The notes under the pieces: generated by a model
Told to the model about the DNA's origin: nothing
Database searches by the model: none
What the model saw: the letters and a program-made list of their open reading frames with translations, nothing else
Shown here: piece after piece, positions 31,711 to 42,303 of the stretch
Layout: the number at the start of each line of letters is the position of its first letter
Position numbering within the stretch: position 1 is the stretch's first letter
Made by a program: the position numbers and the translations under genes
Origin: Lagopus muta
Taxonomy: Eukaryota; Chordata; Aves; Galliformes; Phasianidae
Direction of reading: 5' to 3'
Length of the DNA: 64,000 bases
Assembly (NCBI RefSeq): GCF_023343835.1
Contig: NC_064447.1
Location: 124,001-188,000, forward strand

Positions 31711-32000
31711 TGGAGAAATGGAAAAACACAAGTAGGGGAAAAGGAATGTGAATCTTACTGTTTTTCCCCAGTTGTCTGACATTGCTGTTTTATCCCAGAG
31801 CTCCATGTGCAGGACAACCTGCAAGAAAAGGCTCTCTTTTCCTCTCCCCCCATCAGGAAATGGCAAAGTGCAGATGGGTGTTCTGAGCTGCCTGCAGGGC
31901 ACTGTCCTGTGTGCCTCTGGGGTTCCTCCAGGTGCAGCTCAAGCAGGACGAGGGTCTCCTGGGGGCTTCATGTGCTGTCTGCCATCTGCACAGAATTAAT
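29397..32000. other. CRYM 3' flank and intergenic spacer
   Basis: G/T-rich sequence with no recognisable coding exon. ATTAAA at 31280-31285 is a possible but distant polyadenylation signal. An A-run of about 30 bases lies at 31677-31706. Confidence 0.45.
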
Positions 32001-32002
32001 GG

Positions 32003-32605
32003 AGACCACAGAATCACACGGTGACTTGTGTTGGAAAGGGCCTTGAAGATCTCCCAGCCCCACCCTGCCGCCTTCCAGCTGCCCCCAGCTCCGTCGGGTC
32101 CAGCCGTGGCTCTGAGCCCCCAGGGATGGGCACCCACAGCTCCAGGCAGCAGTGCCAGCGCCTCGCTGCCCTCCGAGGGAAGGATTTCCCCTGCATCTCA
32201 CCTACATCCGCCTCTTGTAGCTTAGTCTTTTCTCCTCATCCTCTCACTGTCTGCTGCTGTAAAAGGTCGGTCCCCCTCCTGTTCATAAGCTCCCTTTAAG
32301 TCCTCCCTTTAAGCCCGCAATGAGGTCTCCCTTCAGCCTTCTCCTCTCCATGCTGCACACCCCGGCTCCTCAGCCTGTCTGCACAGCAGAGCTGCTCCAA
32401 GCTCCGAGCATCTTCATCGCCTGCCCTGGCCCTGCTGCAACAGCTCCCCCCCTTGCTATGCCAGGCCCCAGGCCTGGACGCAGCACTGCAGCTGGGGGCT
32501 CCGAGGGCAGAGCAGAGGGGGACAATCCCCTTGCTGCCCACCTCCCCCCTCTGCTGCTGCAGCCCAGGATGCAGTCGGCCTTTGGGGCTGCAGTTGGCAC
32601 AGGGA
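32003..32605 (-). mobile_element. CR1 LINE fragment between CRYM and ANKS4B
   Basis: 3' end at 32003 (CCACAGAATCACACGG), continuing upstream to 32605. 32240-32600 is almost identical to 14390-14720. 5'-truncated. The following 32605-33238 shows nothing recognisable. Confidence 0.78.
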
Positions 32606-33238
32606 AATACAGCGTGCCAAGTAGCAGGAAAGAGAAAAAATGCAGCACAAAGTCCAGCCAAGGAAAGCAATGGTGAGTAAATCAGAGGAGACAAAAATGT
32701 GGAAAGAACGGAGCGTGACAAATAGATGATTAACTGCAATTCATTTCCACAAACGCCACGCGCTCTGAAGGAAAGGCACTGCACCTCTCCAGCTATGGGA
32801 CCGGTCAGTGGGACGCCAGCCCTGCTCATCGTCTGCCTGCCTGCTCCTGTGAGCTGGATGTGTATGCATCCGCCGTGCCGGGCTGAGGTGGCACTGAGCA
32901 GCATCAGCACCGGCTGCACGGCTCTGCTCCTCGGCCTGCCTGCCAGCCGTGCCCTGCAGGGACGCGCAGAACAATAAACGCGGAAAAGAGCCGTCGGCCT
33001 CGCGACCGCAGAGGGAATTGTTTCCTGGTGCCGCTTAGGACGCCGTGTGTGCCGGCACACAGCGAGGCAGGAGGAGGTGCCGCTCACCGCTCTTGGATCT
33101 CAGCGGGGATTTCAGGCACTCCTCAGCAACAGCAGCAGAAAAACGTGAGCGGCAGCGCGGAGCTGGCTGATACTCCTATTTACCTGAATTCAGACACGAG
33201 CAGAGGCGATGAGCCCCGGCCGGAGCCAAGGAGCAGAT

Positions 33239-33244
33239 TTTATT
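33239..33244 (-). terminator. Candidate polyadenylation signal of ANKS4B
   Basis: AATAAA on the minus strand about 475 bases beyond the stop codon at 33718, and the first such string seen in that direction. Confidence 0.45.
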
Positions 33245-33717
33245 CTAGCAGAGCAGCAGCACTGAGAAGAGCAGTTTGCAGCAATCTAACACGGGGACGG
33301 AGATAAACCTGGAAGCCTGGAGCTCTGGGAATGCTCGGTGCTGTTTTGCAGAAGAACGGAGCGGCTCGTTAAGCCGGGCGGCGCGTTCAGTAAACCCAAA
33401 GACCCTGCCCATGTAAGCAAGGAGAACGAGCCCTGGATTACAGCTCTTGGCTCTCACTGTCATGAACTACTGGCAGAGTGTGCCCAAATCCACACCGCAG
33501 CCTGCACACCTCTGCCACCAACCCAGAGTGAGGAGCCCTGGTCTGACTGCACATCTCTGCGTTACCGTGAGCTCTTTGCATTCCATGAGCTCCTTGCATC
33601 GCCGTGAGCTCTTTGCCCTTTGCATTAGCAGTGGTGTGAGAAGAGTCGCATGCTGTTTTGAAGCAGGAAAAGATCTCAGCGTGCAGATCAGCAGATCTCA
33701 GCAACGGGGATGCTGTT

Positions 33718-36700
33718 TTACAAGCAGGTATCCACAGTCTTTCCGGGATCCTGGAATGCCTGTTTCCTTTTACTCACAGCACTCAGGACTTTTTTTCTTG
33801 GCCCCAGCTCCACCTGAATGCTCTGTAGGTCTTCATCAGAACACAGCATCAGGGCATCTAAATCCATTTTTTCCCTCATGAAGACGGGTAGGAACTCATC
33901 CAGCATCTGTGAGGCCAGAAACACCTCCAGGGGTGTGCTCTCTGCTTCCTCGTCATCCCAGAGCAGCTCCTCCTCCTGCCAGGGGACATCTGCCCCACTT
34001 CCAGCATTGCCCTCCATGCTGCTCTCAGCACTTTCGTTCTGGAAGAGCTCGCTGGACATTTTAAAGCTGATACCTTCTTTCTGGGAAGACACAGTTCCGG
34101 GATCTATATCTGCAGCCAAATTCCTTCCAAACACAATCTTGCCGAGACCTGGCCGTGTGAAAATGGAGAGCTGGCCGTCATCATCGGGTAAGTCATCCTC
34201 CTCCCTCTCATCGAACAAGTGCATCACGCTTCCCCTGTCCCTGCCGTCTGCCTGGCCGTTGCTTTGTGGCTCCTGGCTTCTCGTGCTGCCGGCCGTCCTT
34301 TTTGCCTTCAGTTTGAAGGTATCCTTCAGGTTTTTGGAGAAAGGAGCTGCTGTATTCGATGTGAAGAGAGTCGGCAGCTTCACCCTGGAGTGAGTCCCTC
34401 TGGAGGAGGTCACCGAGCCAACCTTCTCCTTCTCCTTCTCCTTCATATAGCTCCTGTTCATTTCGTGCTGGTGCTTCTCCTGCCGCTTCTCGCACTCCTT
34501 GATCTGTTTCTCCACATTCCTCTGGGCCTGGGCCTTCTGTTTGGAGACCTTCCTGGGGTTGGCCACGTTCTGTTCCATGGCGGCCCTGTCCAGCAGTCTG
34601 ACACACTCGTGGCGATCTCTGCTGGCAGCCACGTCCAGCGCCGTGCGGAGCTCGTTGTCCAGAGCGAATATGTTGGCACCGAAGTTGACCAGAAAGGAGA
34701 CGCAGTGGATGTGACCGTTGCACGCGGCGTGGTGGAGCGGAGTGTTCCCCCAGATGTCACATTTGTCCGGATCGCCTCTGAGGAGGAAAATGGCACAGAG
34801 TGAGTGGCACGCGGAGGACAGCACCGTGCGTGAAGCAGTGAAGCAGAACCAGCACCCAACAGTTACCTCGACTGCTGCAGGAGCGCGGCCCGATGGCAGC
34901 AGGTCGGCCTCGCTCCATCCTGGGGAGCCGTGCTGCACCCCGAGCAGCGTGGGCAAACCCCGATCACCGCTCACCCATGAGTTTGCTGTGCCCGCGGTCC
35001 CTATGGAGCAGCAGGGTGTCCTTCCTACAGCGGGGGCTGTGGGGCTTTGGCACAGCCCTGCCTGCTCCCTGCCCACCTCAGCTGCCCACTGCCATGCGGC
35101 AGCAATCAGCAGCACACCCGGCCTCTGCCTGCACCTTGGAACAGAGGGCACGGCTGCTCCCTGACCTTCCGGGCGGAGTATTGCAAAGGTGTTTCTGCCT
35201 CTTGGCACGACAAAAATCAGGACAGTACAGGGAGGATCCCTCACCAGCTGCAGCAAAGTGCAATTAATGCGCCCACACAATGGCAGCGGAGCAGCAGGGG
35301 GTAAATGAGGAGCAGCAAAATGCGGCTCCTTCATCTCCATTGGTGTTGGGTTGGGCGCAGACAGATTTCGGTTTCATTCAGTTCTTTTGTTTCCTCCACA
35401 TGGTTCTTTTGCTTGTGGGGTTTGGAAAGTAGAAGTTCATTGGGAAATGGGAAAACAAAAGAAACAAAATAAAAGCCATATTGTTTTCAACAAAATTTAA
35501 AGCCAGTGAAAATAATTGCAACCCTTTTGTACTGACTGCACACGGAGCTGCTGCCTGCAGGCTGGGATGGGCCTGGCTTGGCTCACGGAATGTCAGAATC
35601 ACAGAGTGGCTTGGGTTCATCAGGATCATCAGATTCCACCCTGAGCTGCAGGCAGGGCTGCCAACCACAAGGTCAGGAGTAGAAAAGGTCGCACAGGGCC
35701 CATCCAGCCTGGCAACTCCAGGGATGGGGCATCCTCAGCATCTCTGGGCATTGGTGCCAGCACTGCACCACTCTCACTGAAAATCTTCCCCTGACATCCA
35801 AACTAAATCTCCCCTCATTTAGAATCACAGAATCACAGGATGGTTTGGGTTGGAAGGGACCTTTCAGAGCATCTCGTCCCAACCCCCTGCTGCAGGCAGG
35901 GACACCTCCCATAGCCCAGGTTGCTCACAGCCCCATCCAGCCTGGCCTCCCAGCAGTGCTTCCAGGCAGGGGGCATCCACAGCCTCACCGGGCAGCCTGT
36001 GCCAGTGTCTCCACCTCACAGTAAAGAATTTCTTCCTAACGTTTAGTGTAAATCTACTCTTCCAGTTTAAAGCCATTTCCCCTCGTCTTGTCCTTATAAA
36101 TGCCCTTATAAAAAGTCTCTCCCCAGCTTTTCCGTAGGCCCTTCAGGTCCTGGAAGGGCTATAAAGTCTCCCCAGAACCTTTTCTTTTCCAGGCTGCACA
36201 GCCCCGGCTCTCAGCCTGTCCTCGTAGTGGAGGTGCTCCATCCTCTGATCATCTTCATGGCCTGCAGCAGCTCTGTGTCCTTGTGCTGAGGGCTCCAGAA
36301 CCGGACGCAGAACTGCAGGTGGGATCTCACAAGAGCAGAGCAGAGGGATGGAATCACCTCCCTCTCCCTGCTGGTCACGCTTCTCTTGATGCAGCCCAGG
36401 ATCTGTTTGGCCTCCTGGGCTGCAAGCACGCTTTGCTGGCTCATGTTGAATCTTTGGTCCACCAACACTCTCTGCCCAGCCTGCATCTGTGCTTGGGATT
36501 GCAAGTTTGGTTTTAAGGTGGGGGCCGGGCAGGCTGTGCGGCAGCAGTGGCAGTGCAGCATGTGGGCAGGGTGCAGCTGGGGGCAGTGGTTTTCCACTCA
36601 GACTTACAGGAACACACGTGTGCATCTCTGCTTCCGTGTCCGTTCCCAGGAGCCAGCGGCTGCAGCAGAGCACAGCAAATTCCTCAACCCCACACCAGCA

Positions 36701-38258
36701 GCAGAGCTGTCACCCCCAGCCTTGCAGGGTCCCACAGCCCTGCCTGGGGTCTCTCCTCACCCCGCACCCCGCTGGCCTCGCAGCCTCATTCATGTGATAG
36801 TGAGTGGGGTACAGTTTTGTGGCCACGATGGCTCCTCGGTTCCTCTTTCCTTACTGTCCCAGCAGAAAGAAGGAAGCAGATCTGCCCCCCTCGTGTGACA
36901 CAGACAGGCAGAGCACACCTCCTGCTGCCTGGGAAGGCAAACTCTCTGGAGACAACAGGGCTCGCTCATGCTGTCACACTGACTCGTCCGCCAGGGTCTG
37001 TGTGTGCTGTGGGCCCAGCACCCTGCAGGATGCACCCCATGGAGGGAACGCCTCCTCACCGCACCTCTGTTGGGAAACTGCCTTTGCTTCAGGGAAAGGA
37101 TGAATTTATTAAAAAAAAAAGATCTAAGAAAGCATGGACTGAACAGCAGACTGAGCATCTCCCAGAACTCAGCTTCCCCCCAGCGAACACCCAGTGAGCT
37201 GCTGGCAGCACCTGCTGAGCGCACCGGGATGCGCAGAATGGAGCGCTGGGACGGCAGATGCAGAGGTGCCCCACACCAAGGGAGCAGGAGCACGTGGAGC
37301 ACATGGAGCAACACGAGGCCCTTCTGGGCTTTGTGCCCTCTGCTGCAGCTTCTCTGAGCGCATGTGGAAGTTTTAGCTGTTCTCAAGGCAGAAGGGGTTT
37401 TCTGAACTCACACCTTGAGGTTGCTCGGTTATTTGTTCCCTGGGCAGTCGTTCCCTGTGCTCTGTGGACTCAGTACCTCCTTGCAGCCTCCTTCATCGCA
37501 CAAGTTAATTTTTGCTTTCCCTGGAGGCGCAGCCACAGCAATGGAGTCCAAAGGCCCTTTTTACAGTGCAGCCACAGCCCCGCCTGAGCTCAGCTGTACA
37601 GCAGATCTGTGGCAATCCCATCGGGGTGTGATGTTTTCAAAGCTGCTTCTAGGCAAGGAGAACTGAATGCATCCAAGTACTTAATCAAACGTTCCCCCCA
37701 ATCTCCTTCACACCATTCAGACTGAAAACACAATCCAGAGGACAACTTAACCTCCATCTCACCCCAGAATGAACATTCTCTTTACTCTGTTTCCCCCCTC
37801 CTAAACCTTTCGAGAGAATCACAGCACGAAACGTCAGCCCTGGAGGGAGCGCTGCAGCGACGGGGACACGACCCCGTTCGGTGATGCTGCAGGACGGTGC
37901 CCTCCCACCGTAAAAAAGGATTGCCACCGGGGAACGAGGGGCTGCTCGGCCACGCCGTGCACGGCAGTTCGCAGAGCTGGCTGCCCGAAGGGGCGCCGCG
38001 GCTCCGGCAGCTCTCGGGGCGTCGCTGCGGCGTGGAAATAAGCGCTAATTGGGTCGGCGCCGCAGCCCCGAAAGAGGGAGGCCGCCCCACTCACCCTCTG
38101 CGGCAGATGACCTCCAGAGCCTCCAGGCGCCCGTGGTACGCGGCCAGCAGCGTGGGCGTCATCCCGTCCTCATCGGAAGCGTTGAGGTCTTTCCGAGTGG
38201 CTTCTTTCAGCAGCTCCAGGTTGCCGTCGGCCGCCGCGCGGTGATACCTGCTCGACAT
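33718..38258 (-). CDS. ANKS4B: Ankyrin repeat and SAM domain protein 4B (harmonin-interacting)
   Basis: Two exons, 38258-38095 and 34777-33718, as in human, giving 407 residues (human 417). Three ankyrin repeats span about 30-120 ([48 protein letters not shown]). A charged coiled-coil segment covers about 125-170 ([15 protein letters not shown], then a KEKEKEK run coded by CTCCTT repeats). The linker is acidic. A C-terminal SAM domain ([37 protein letters not shown]) is followed by the C-terminus DTCL, a class I PDZ ligand (human DTSL). Family knowledge: it is a scaffold of the intermicrovillar adhesion complex at enterocyte and kidney brush-border tips, binding harmonin (USH1C) and MYO7B. 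The start is the first ATG, with the human-like MSSRYH. The single intron holds two CR1 pieces. Confidence 0.96.
35593..35821 (-). mobile_element. Old CR1 3' fragment in the ANKS4B intron
   Basis: A diverged CR1 3' region beginning at AGAATCACAGAGTGGC and broken off at CTCCCCTCATTTAG, where the next CR1 begins. Confidence 0.65.
35822..36483 (-). mobile_element. Younger CR1 3' fragment in the ANKS4B intron
   Basis: Full CR1 3' end from AATCACAGAATCACAGG. Very similar to 9490-10139 (opposite orientation) and 39354-39793. It abuts the older fragment, as though inserted into it. The remainder of the intron (36484-38094) has no recognised feature apart from an A-run at 37111-37120. Confidence 0.82.
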
Positions 38259-38420
38259 CTTCAGCCGTCAGCAGCCCGCCTGCAGGGCGGCCCGCCCACG
38301 GCCGGAGCTGCGGCATCGCCCCAGGCGCAGGGCGGCCGACGGGGGCAAAGTCCTGCCTTGCGCACGGCGGACGGCGTTCCCGCTTCCCTTCCCGAGCAGC
38401 GGCCCCACCGCCACAGCACT
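37830..38420. promoter_or_regulatory. CpG island at the ANKS4B first exon
   Basis: CpG-dense DNA around exon 1 (38258-38095) and its upstream flank. No TATA box is obvious at the expected distance on the minus strand. Confidence 0.6.
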
Positions 38421-38665
38421 GCTTCCTTTCTTGCGTGGGGTGCTGCCGAAATGCAGGGGGGTCCTTCACCTTTCTGGTGTCTCAGCTGCTGTTGCTGTCA
38501 GCTACGTTTTCGATACAGATGGAGCAACGCGGCTGATTTCCTCCGGGCAGCACAGAAGCTCCAGCAGCAGTAGCCTGCTGCTCCTGAGCCCGTGGCTGCA
38601 CACACTGCTGGTGCAGATGGGACGCTCCGCCCGGCCTCGTCCTCACAGGCACAGGTCTCAGTTAT

Positions 38666-39085
38666 CACAGCATCACAGAATGGCCCGGGGTGGAAGGGAC
38701 CTCAAGGATCACGAAGCTCCAACCCCCTGCTGCTGTGTGCAGGGCCACCAACCTCCACATTTAATGCCAGCCCAGGCTGCCCAGGGCCCCATCCAGCCTG
38801 GCCCCCAACACCTCCACGGATGGACGGGACATCACAGCCTCTCTGGGCAGCTGTTCCAGCACCTCACCACTCTCATAGCACAGAACTTCCCCCTGACATC
38901 CAACCTCAATCTCCCCTCCCTCAACTTCAAACCATTTCCCCTCGTCCTGCTGTCATCTGCCCTTTCCTAGAGCTGACTCCCCTCCTGTTTGTAGGCTCCC
39001 TTTAAGTCCTGAAGGCTGCAATGAGGTCATCCTGCAGCTTCTCTCCTCCAGGCGGAAAGAGCCCAGCTCCCTCAGCCTATCAAGT
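38666..39085 (-). mobile_element. CR1 3' fragment upstream of ANKS4B
   Basis: From ATCACAGAATGGCCCGGGG through the CCAACCTCAATCTCCCCTCC segment to the CTCAGCCTATCAAG region. 5'-truncated. Confidence 0.78.
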
Positions 39086-39114
39086 TTAGCCTGTCAGTTT
39101 AGACATCATTTCCA

Positions 39115-39353
39115 TTGATGACAGTGGAGCAATGGGTTACCCTGTGAGGGAAAGCCTGTGGAACTAGAGCACAGGGTTGGATGCTAGGAAAAATGTCTCC
39201 TAAAGAGCAGTGATGCATTGGAACAGGCAGCCTGGGGGGGAGGGAAGTCACCATCCCAGTAGGGACCCAAGATCCACAGAGATGATGTGGCACTGAGGGA
39301 TGTGGGCAGTGGGAAACTTTGCTGGTAAGGGGACATTTGGACTGGATGATCTT
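39115..39353 (+). mobile_element. Old CR1 3' fragment
   Basis: A diverged CR1 3' region ending at TTGGACTGGATGATCTTGCAGG, where the TTTTCCAACC end would follow. A second CR1 begins here instead. Confidence 0.6.
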
Positions 39354-39793
39354 GCAGGCCATGAAGATGATCAGAGGATGGAGCACCTCCACTACGAGGA
39401 CAGGCTGAGAGCTGGGGCTCTTTACCCTGGAAAACAGAAGGCTCCAGAGAGACCTTATAGCCCTTCCAGGACCTGAAGGGCCTACAGAGAGACTTTTTAT
39501 AAGGGCGTGTAGGGACAGGACGAGGGGAAATGGCTTTAAACTGGAAGAGTAGATTTACACTAAACGTTAGGAAGAAATTCTTTACTGTGAGGTGGAGACA
39601 CTGGCACAGGCTGCCCGGTGAGGCTGTGGATGCCCCCTGCCTGGAAGCACTGCTGGGAGGCCAGGCTGGATGGGGCTGTGAGCAACCTGGGCTATGGGAG
39701 GTGTCCCTGCCTGCAGCAGGGGGTTGGGACGAGATGCTCTGAAAGGTCCCTTCCAACCCAAACTGCTCTGCGACTCTATGATTCCGTGATTCC
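39354..39793 (+). mobile_element. Younger CR1 3' fragment inserted near the 3' end of an older CR1
   Basis: It begins abruptly at CCATGAAGATGATCAGAGG and runs to the CTATGATTCCGTGATTC end. Nearly identical to 9700-10139. Confidence 0.8.
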
Positions 39794-40839
39794 CAATCCT
39801 GTTTTCTTATGTTCAAAAGAATTACTGAGGGAAACAAGCAGGTCACAGCTGAGAAGAAATCTGAGAATGCTGAGACAACACGAGCTCACTGAGCGCCACG
39901 GGCTCCCTGCTCTCCTGTCGCACTCACGGCGGCTGTTGGCTCATTGTGATGCCCTGCCAGGTTGCATCCTCTGCTGCCTCTGCTGCCCCGGTCCCCTGGG
40001 GTCGCACCGACCCAGCAGGGATGCTGGGCTGCCTCCCCACACGTCCTGACTGCAGGCCATGGTGGGCACAACAGCCGCCTTTGGGGTTCCTTCTGGAAAT
40101 GGTTCCTGCTGCAGAAGTACGCTCCTTACCGCACCTTCGTGACCACTCTAGTAATTAGTTCAGCACGCAAAATGTTGATCTCAGTGATGGTTATTCACTA
40201 ACATCTCAAAAGGTTTCCTTCAGAGGGAAGTTTTCAACTGATGCCATTGTTCCAAGTTTTAATTGGGGGCAAAGCAAAACCCCCTTCAGATGCAGAGAAG
40301 CTCTGGGACCTCACAAGCTTTCATCCTTTATGTTGCCAAAGTGGGCACCACAAAAACGAGGAATAAAGGAGGAAAGACTGAACAAAATCTCCATCTATTC
40401 CCAAACTCCTATTTGCTAATTTATGTCCCATCTGAAAAGCTCAACTTAAAATGTGTTACATGATTCAGCAGCAAGTGAAGTTTCCCAGCCAGAATGCAGA
40501 CATTTCTTTTGAAAGCGATGCTCGAAGCACAGCTTTTCCAAGTCCTGGGCAGTTCGAATGAAGCTTTTCTATCGGGGTTTGAAAAGAACTTTGAACTGTT
40601 CCTCTTGCAATGGAAAAGTGCTACGAGGTTGAGGAGAAGCACCGCGCTAATGGTGCTGCTGTGAGCTAGGCGTTACCGAGCCAGCAGCTCCCGTTTTGTC
40701 TTCGGATTTTGCGGTGTCTTTGGTGATCACTGTTTCCTCCCAAGAGCAGCACCACCGGTCGCACCCGTCAGCCTCAGCACAGCACGTTAGCTGCTCACGC
40801 AGCTCAGAGCCCCGTCTGCCTCCTCAGCTGGGAGAAAAG

Positions 40840-41570
40840 CAGCGCTGCTGCCGCGCCTGCTCTGCACGATGCGTGCTCCGGACCAACGTTTGCTCACCGC
40901 AAACCGGAGAGCAACAAAAGCGGCGCGGCGAGGGCTGAGGGCAGCAAAGGCACCCCTGCAGCAGGGGGGGCCGGAACCATCGGGCTCAGAGAGCGCGGAG
41001 ATCGGGCACGCGGGGCGATGGCCGCCGCGCAGGGAGGATGGCAGCGTATTGGAACAACCGCAGAGACTTCACTCCTTCCCTCCTCGCAGCCGTCCGGGCT
41101 CCCGTGGGGAGGAAATACCGCGGGCGTCCGACCCGCTGCGGGGCCGCGCTCGGATGCGTGCGCTCCGCGGAGCCGGGCGCTGCGCCCGCTGTTCTGGGCT
41201 GGTCGGCACCGGGCGATGCCTTTTGTTTTCCTGAAGTCCGAAAATCAAAGAAACAAAAGAAAAAACACAGAGAAACCAAAGAGCGGAGCTTGCAGGGCTT
41301 TGGAGCAGGAAAACGAAAGAGAGCCGAGGAGCCCCTTTATGTTCCAGGACGCGAAGCGGCCGTTCAGCATCGCTCCGGGCACCAGCGGGCGGCTGGAGCA
41401 GAGCTGCTCGTCAGGCAGCGGCCACGCAGGAATCCGCGCTCAGAAGGGAAGCGGCGGGCGGTGCCCGGCAGCCCGGGAAGGTGCCCGGCGTCCGGCTGTG
41501 CGCAGCTCCGTGCCGCTGCTGCGGCGCCGCCCTCAGCCCGCAAAACCGGAGAGATGAGCCAACGTCTGGC
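40840..41570. other. Orphan CpG island between ANKS4B and ZP2
   Basis: CpG-dense block far from both neighbouring start codons. The plus strand has an open frame of 183 codons at 41038-41589 that begins MAAYWNNRRDF. It is lysine/arginine-rich and matches no family I recognise. It could be the promoter of an unannotated or non-coding transcript. 39794-40840 and 41590-42200 show nothing recognisable. Confidence 0.4.
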
Positions 41571-42206
41571 GCTCACACGCAATAACTGACACAACACCCG
41601 TTATTCCCTGCACAAATCCTTCATGGCCACCATAACACTTCTTTCCACTCCTACGACCCGCTTCCTCGCTCTCTCACATTTCCAGAATTCAGAAGCTTTC
41701 AATAGTATGAGTCTCTTGTTTCTTTTTTCAAGCCTGTCTGACTTGCAGAGAACTGAAGCAGCTGGGACAAAACACAGAACCTCCTCCCTGGGCCTCACAG
41801 CTCTGAAGAGCAGAGCGGGGCAGAGCCTCTGAGCTCTTTTGGTCCCAAATTCTGACAGGGACATTCTCTTCTACCTTAACTACCCCAAGGGTTCTCTGCT
41901 AAGCACGAGATCTGCCCTCAGCATTGCAGGTTTGCCCAGAAGGAGAACCGGACACCCTCAGGTGCATCCAGATCCCCCAGTACATTTGTTTTAAATCACC
42001 AGGAAATCAAAGCAGCACAGAAGTCTCATTTTTAAAAGCAGCTCCCAAAAAGTCTGCACCATCCGGCAAAGAAAGAAAGGGAATAAACTCAGAGCAAGAA
42101 AAAGTGCCTTAAAATCAAATCCAACAACCCCATGGCAAAGACTTTGCACCACCCAGCCATCCCTCAGAAGCCCTCCTCCTTCCCAGGGCAGCCCAGAAAC
42201 GAGAGG

Positions 42207-42268
42207 CAGGTGAGGTGGCACCCACCAGAAAGGCTGCACCTGTGTGTGTCCCCATATAAACCCACCTG
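42207..42268 (+). promoter_or_regulatory. E-boxes and TATA box of the ZP2 promoter
   Basis: TATAAA at 42255-42260 lies 43 bases before the start codon (42304). CAGGTG at 42207-42212 and CACCTG at 42237-42242 lie just upstream of it, and a third CACCTG is at 42263-42268. E-boxes close to a TATA box are the known mark of zona pellucida gene promoters, where FIGLA/TCF3 dimers act in oocytes. Confidence 0.65.
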
Positions 42269-42303
42269 GGCAGCACCCAGGAGGCTTGTGGTGGCTGGGA
42301 GGG

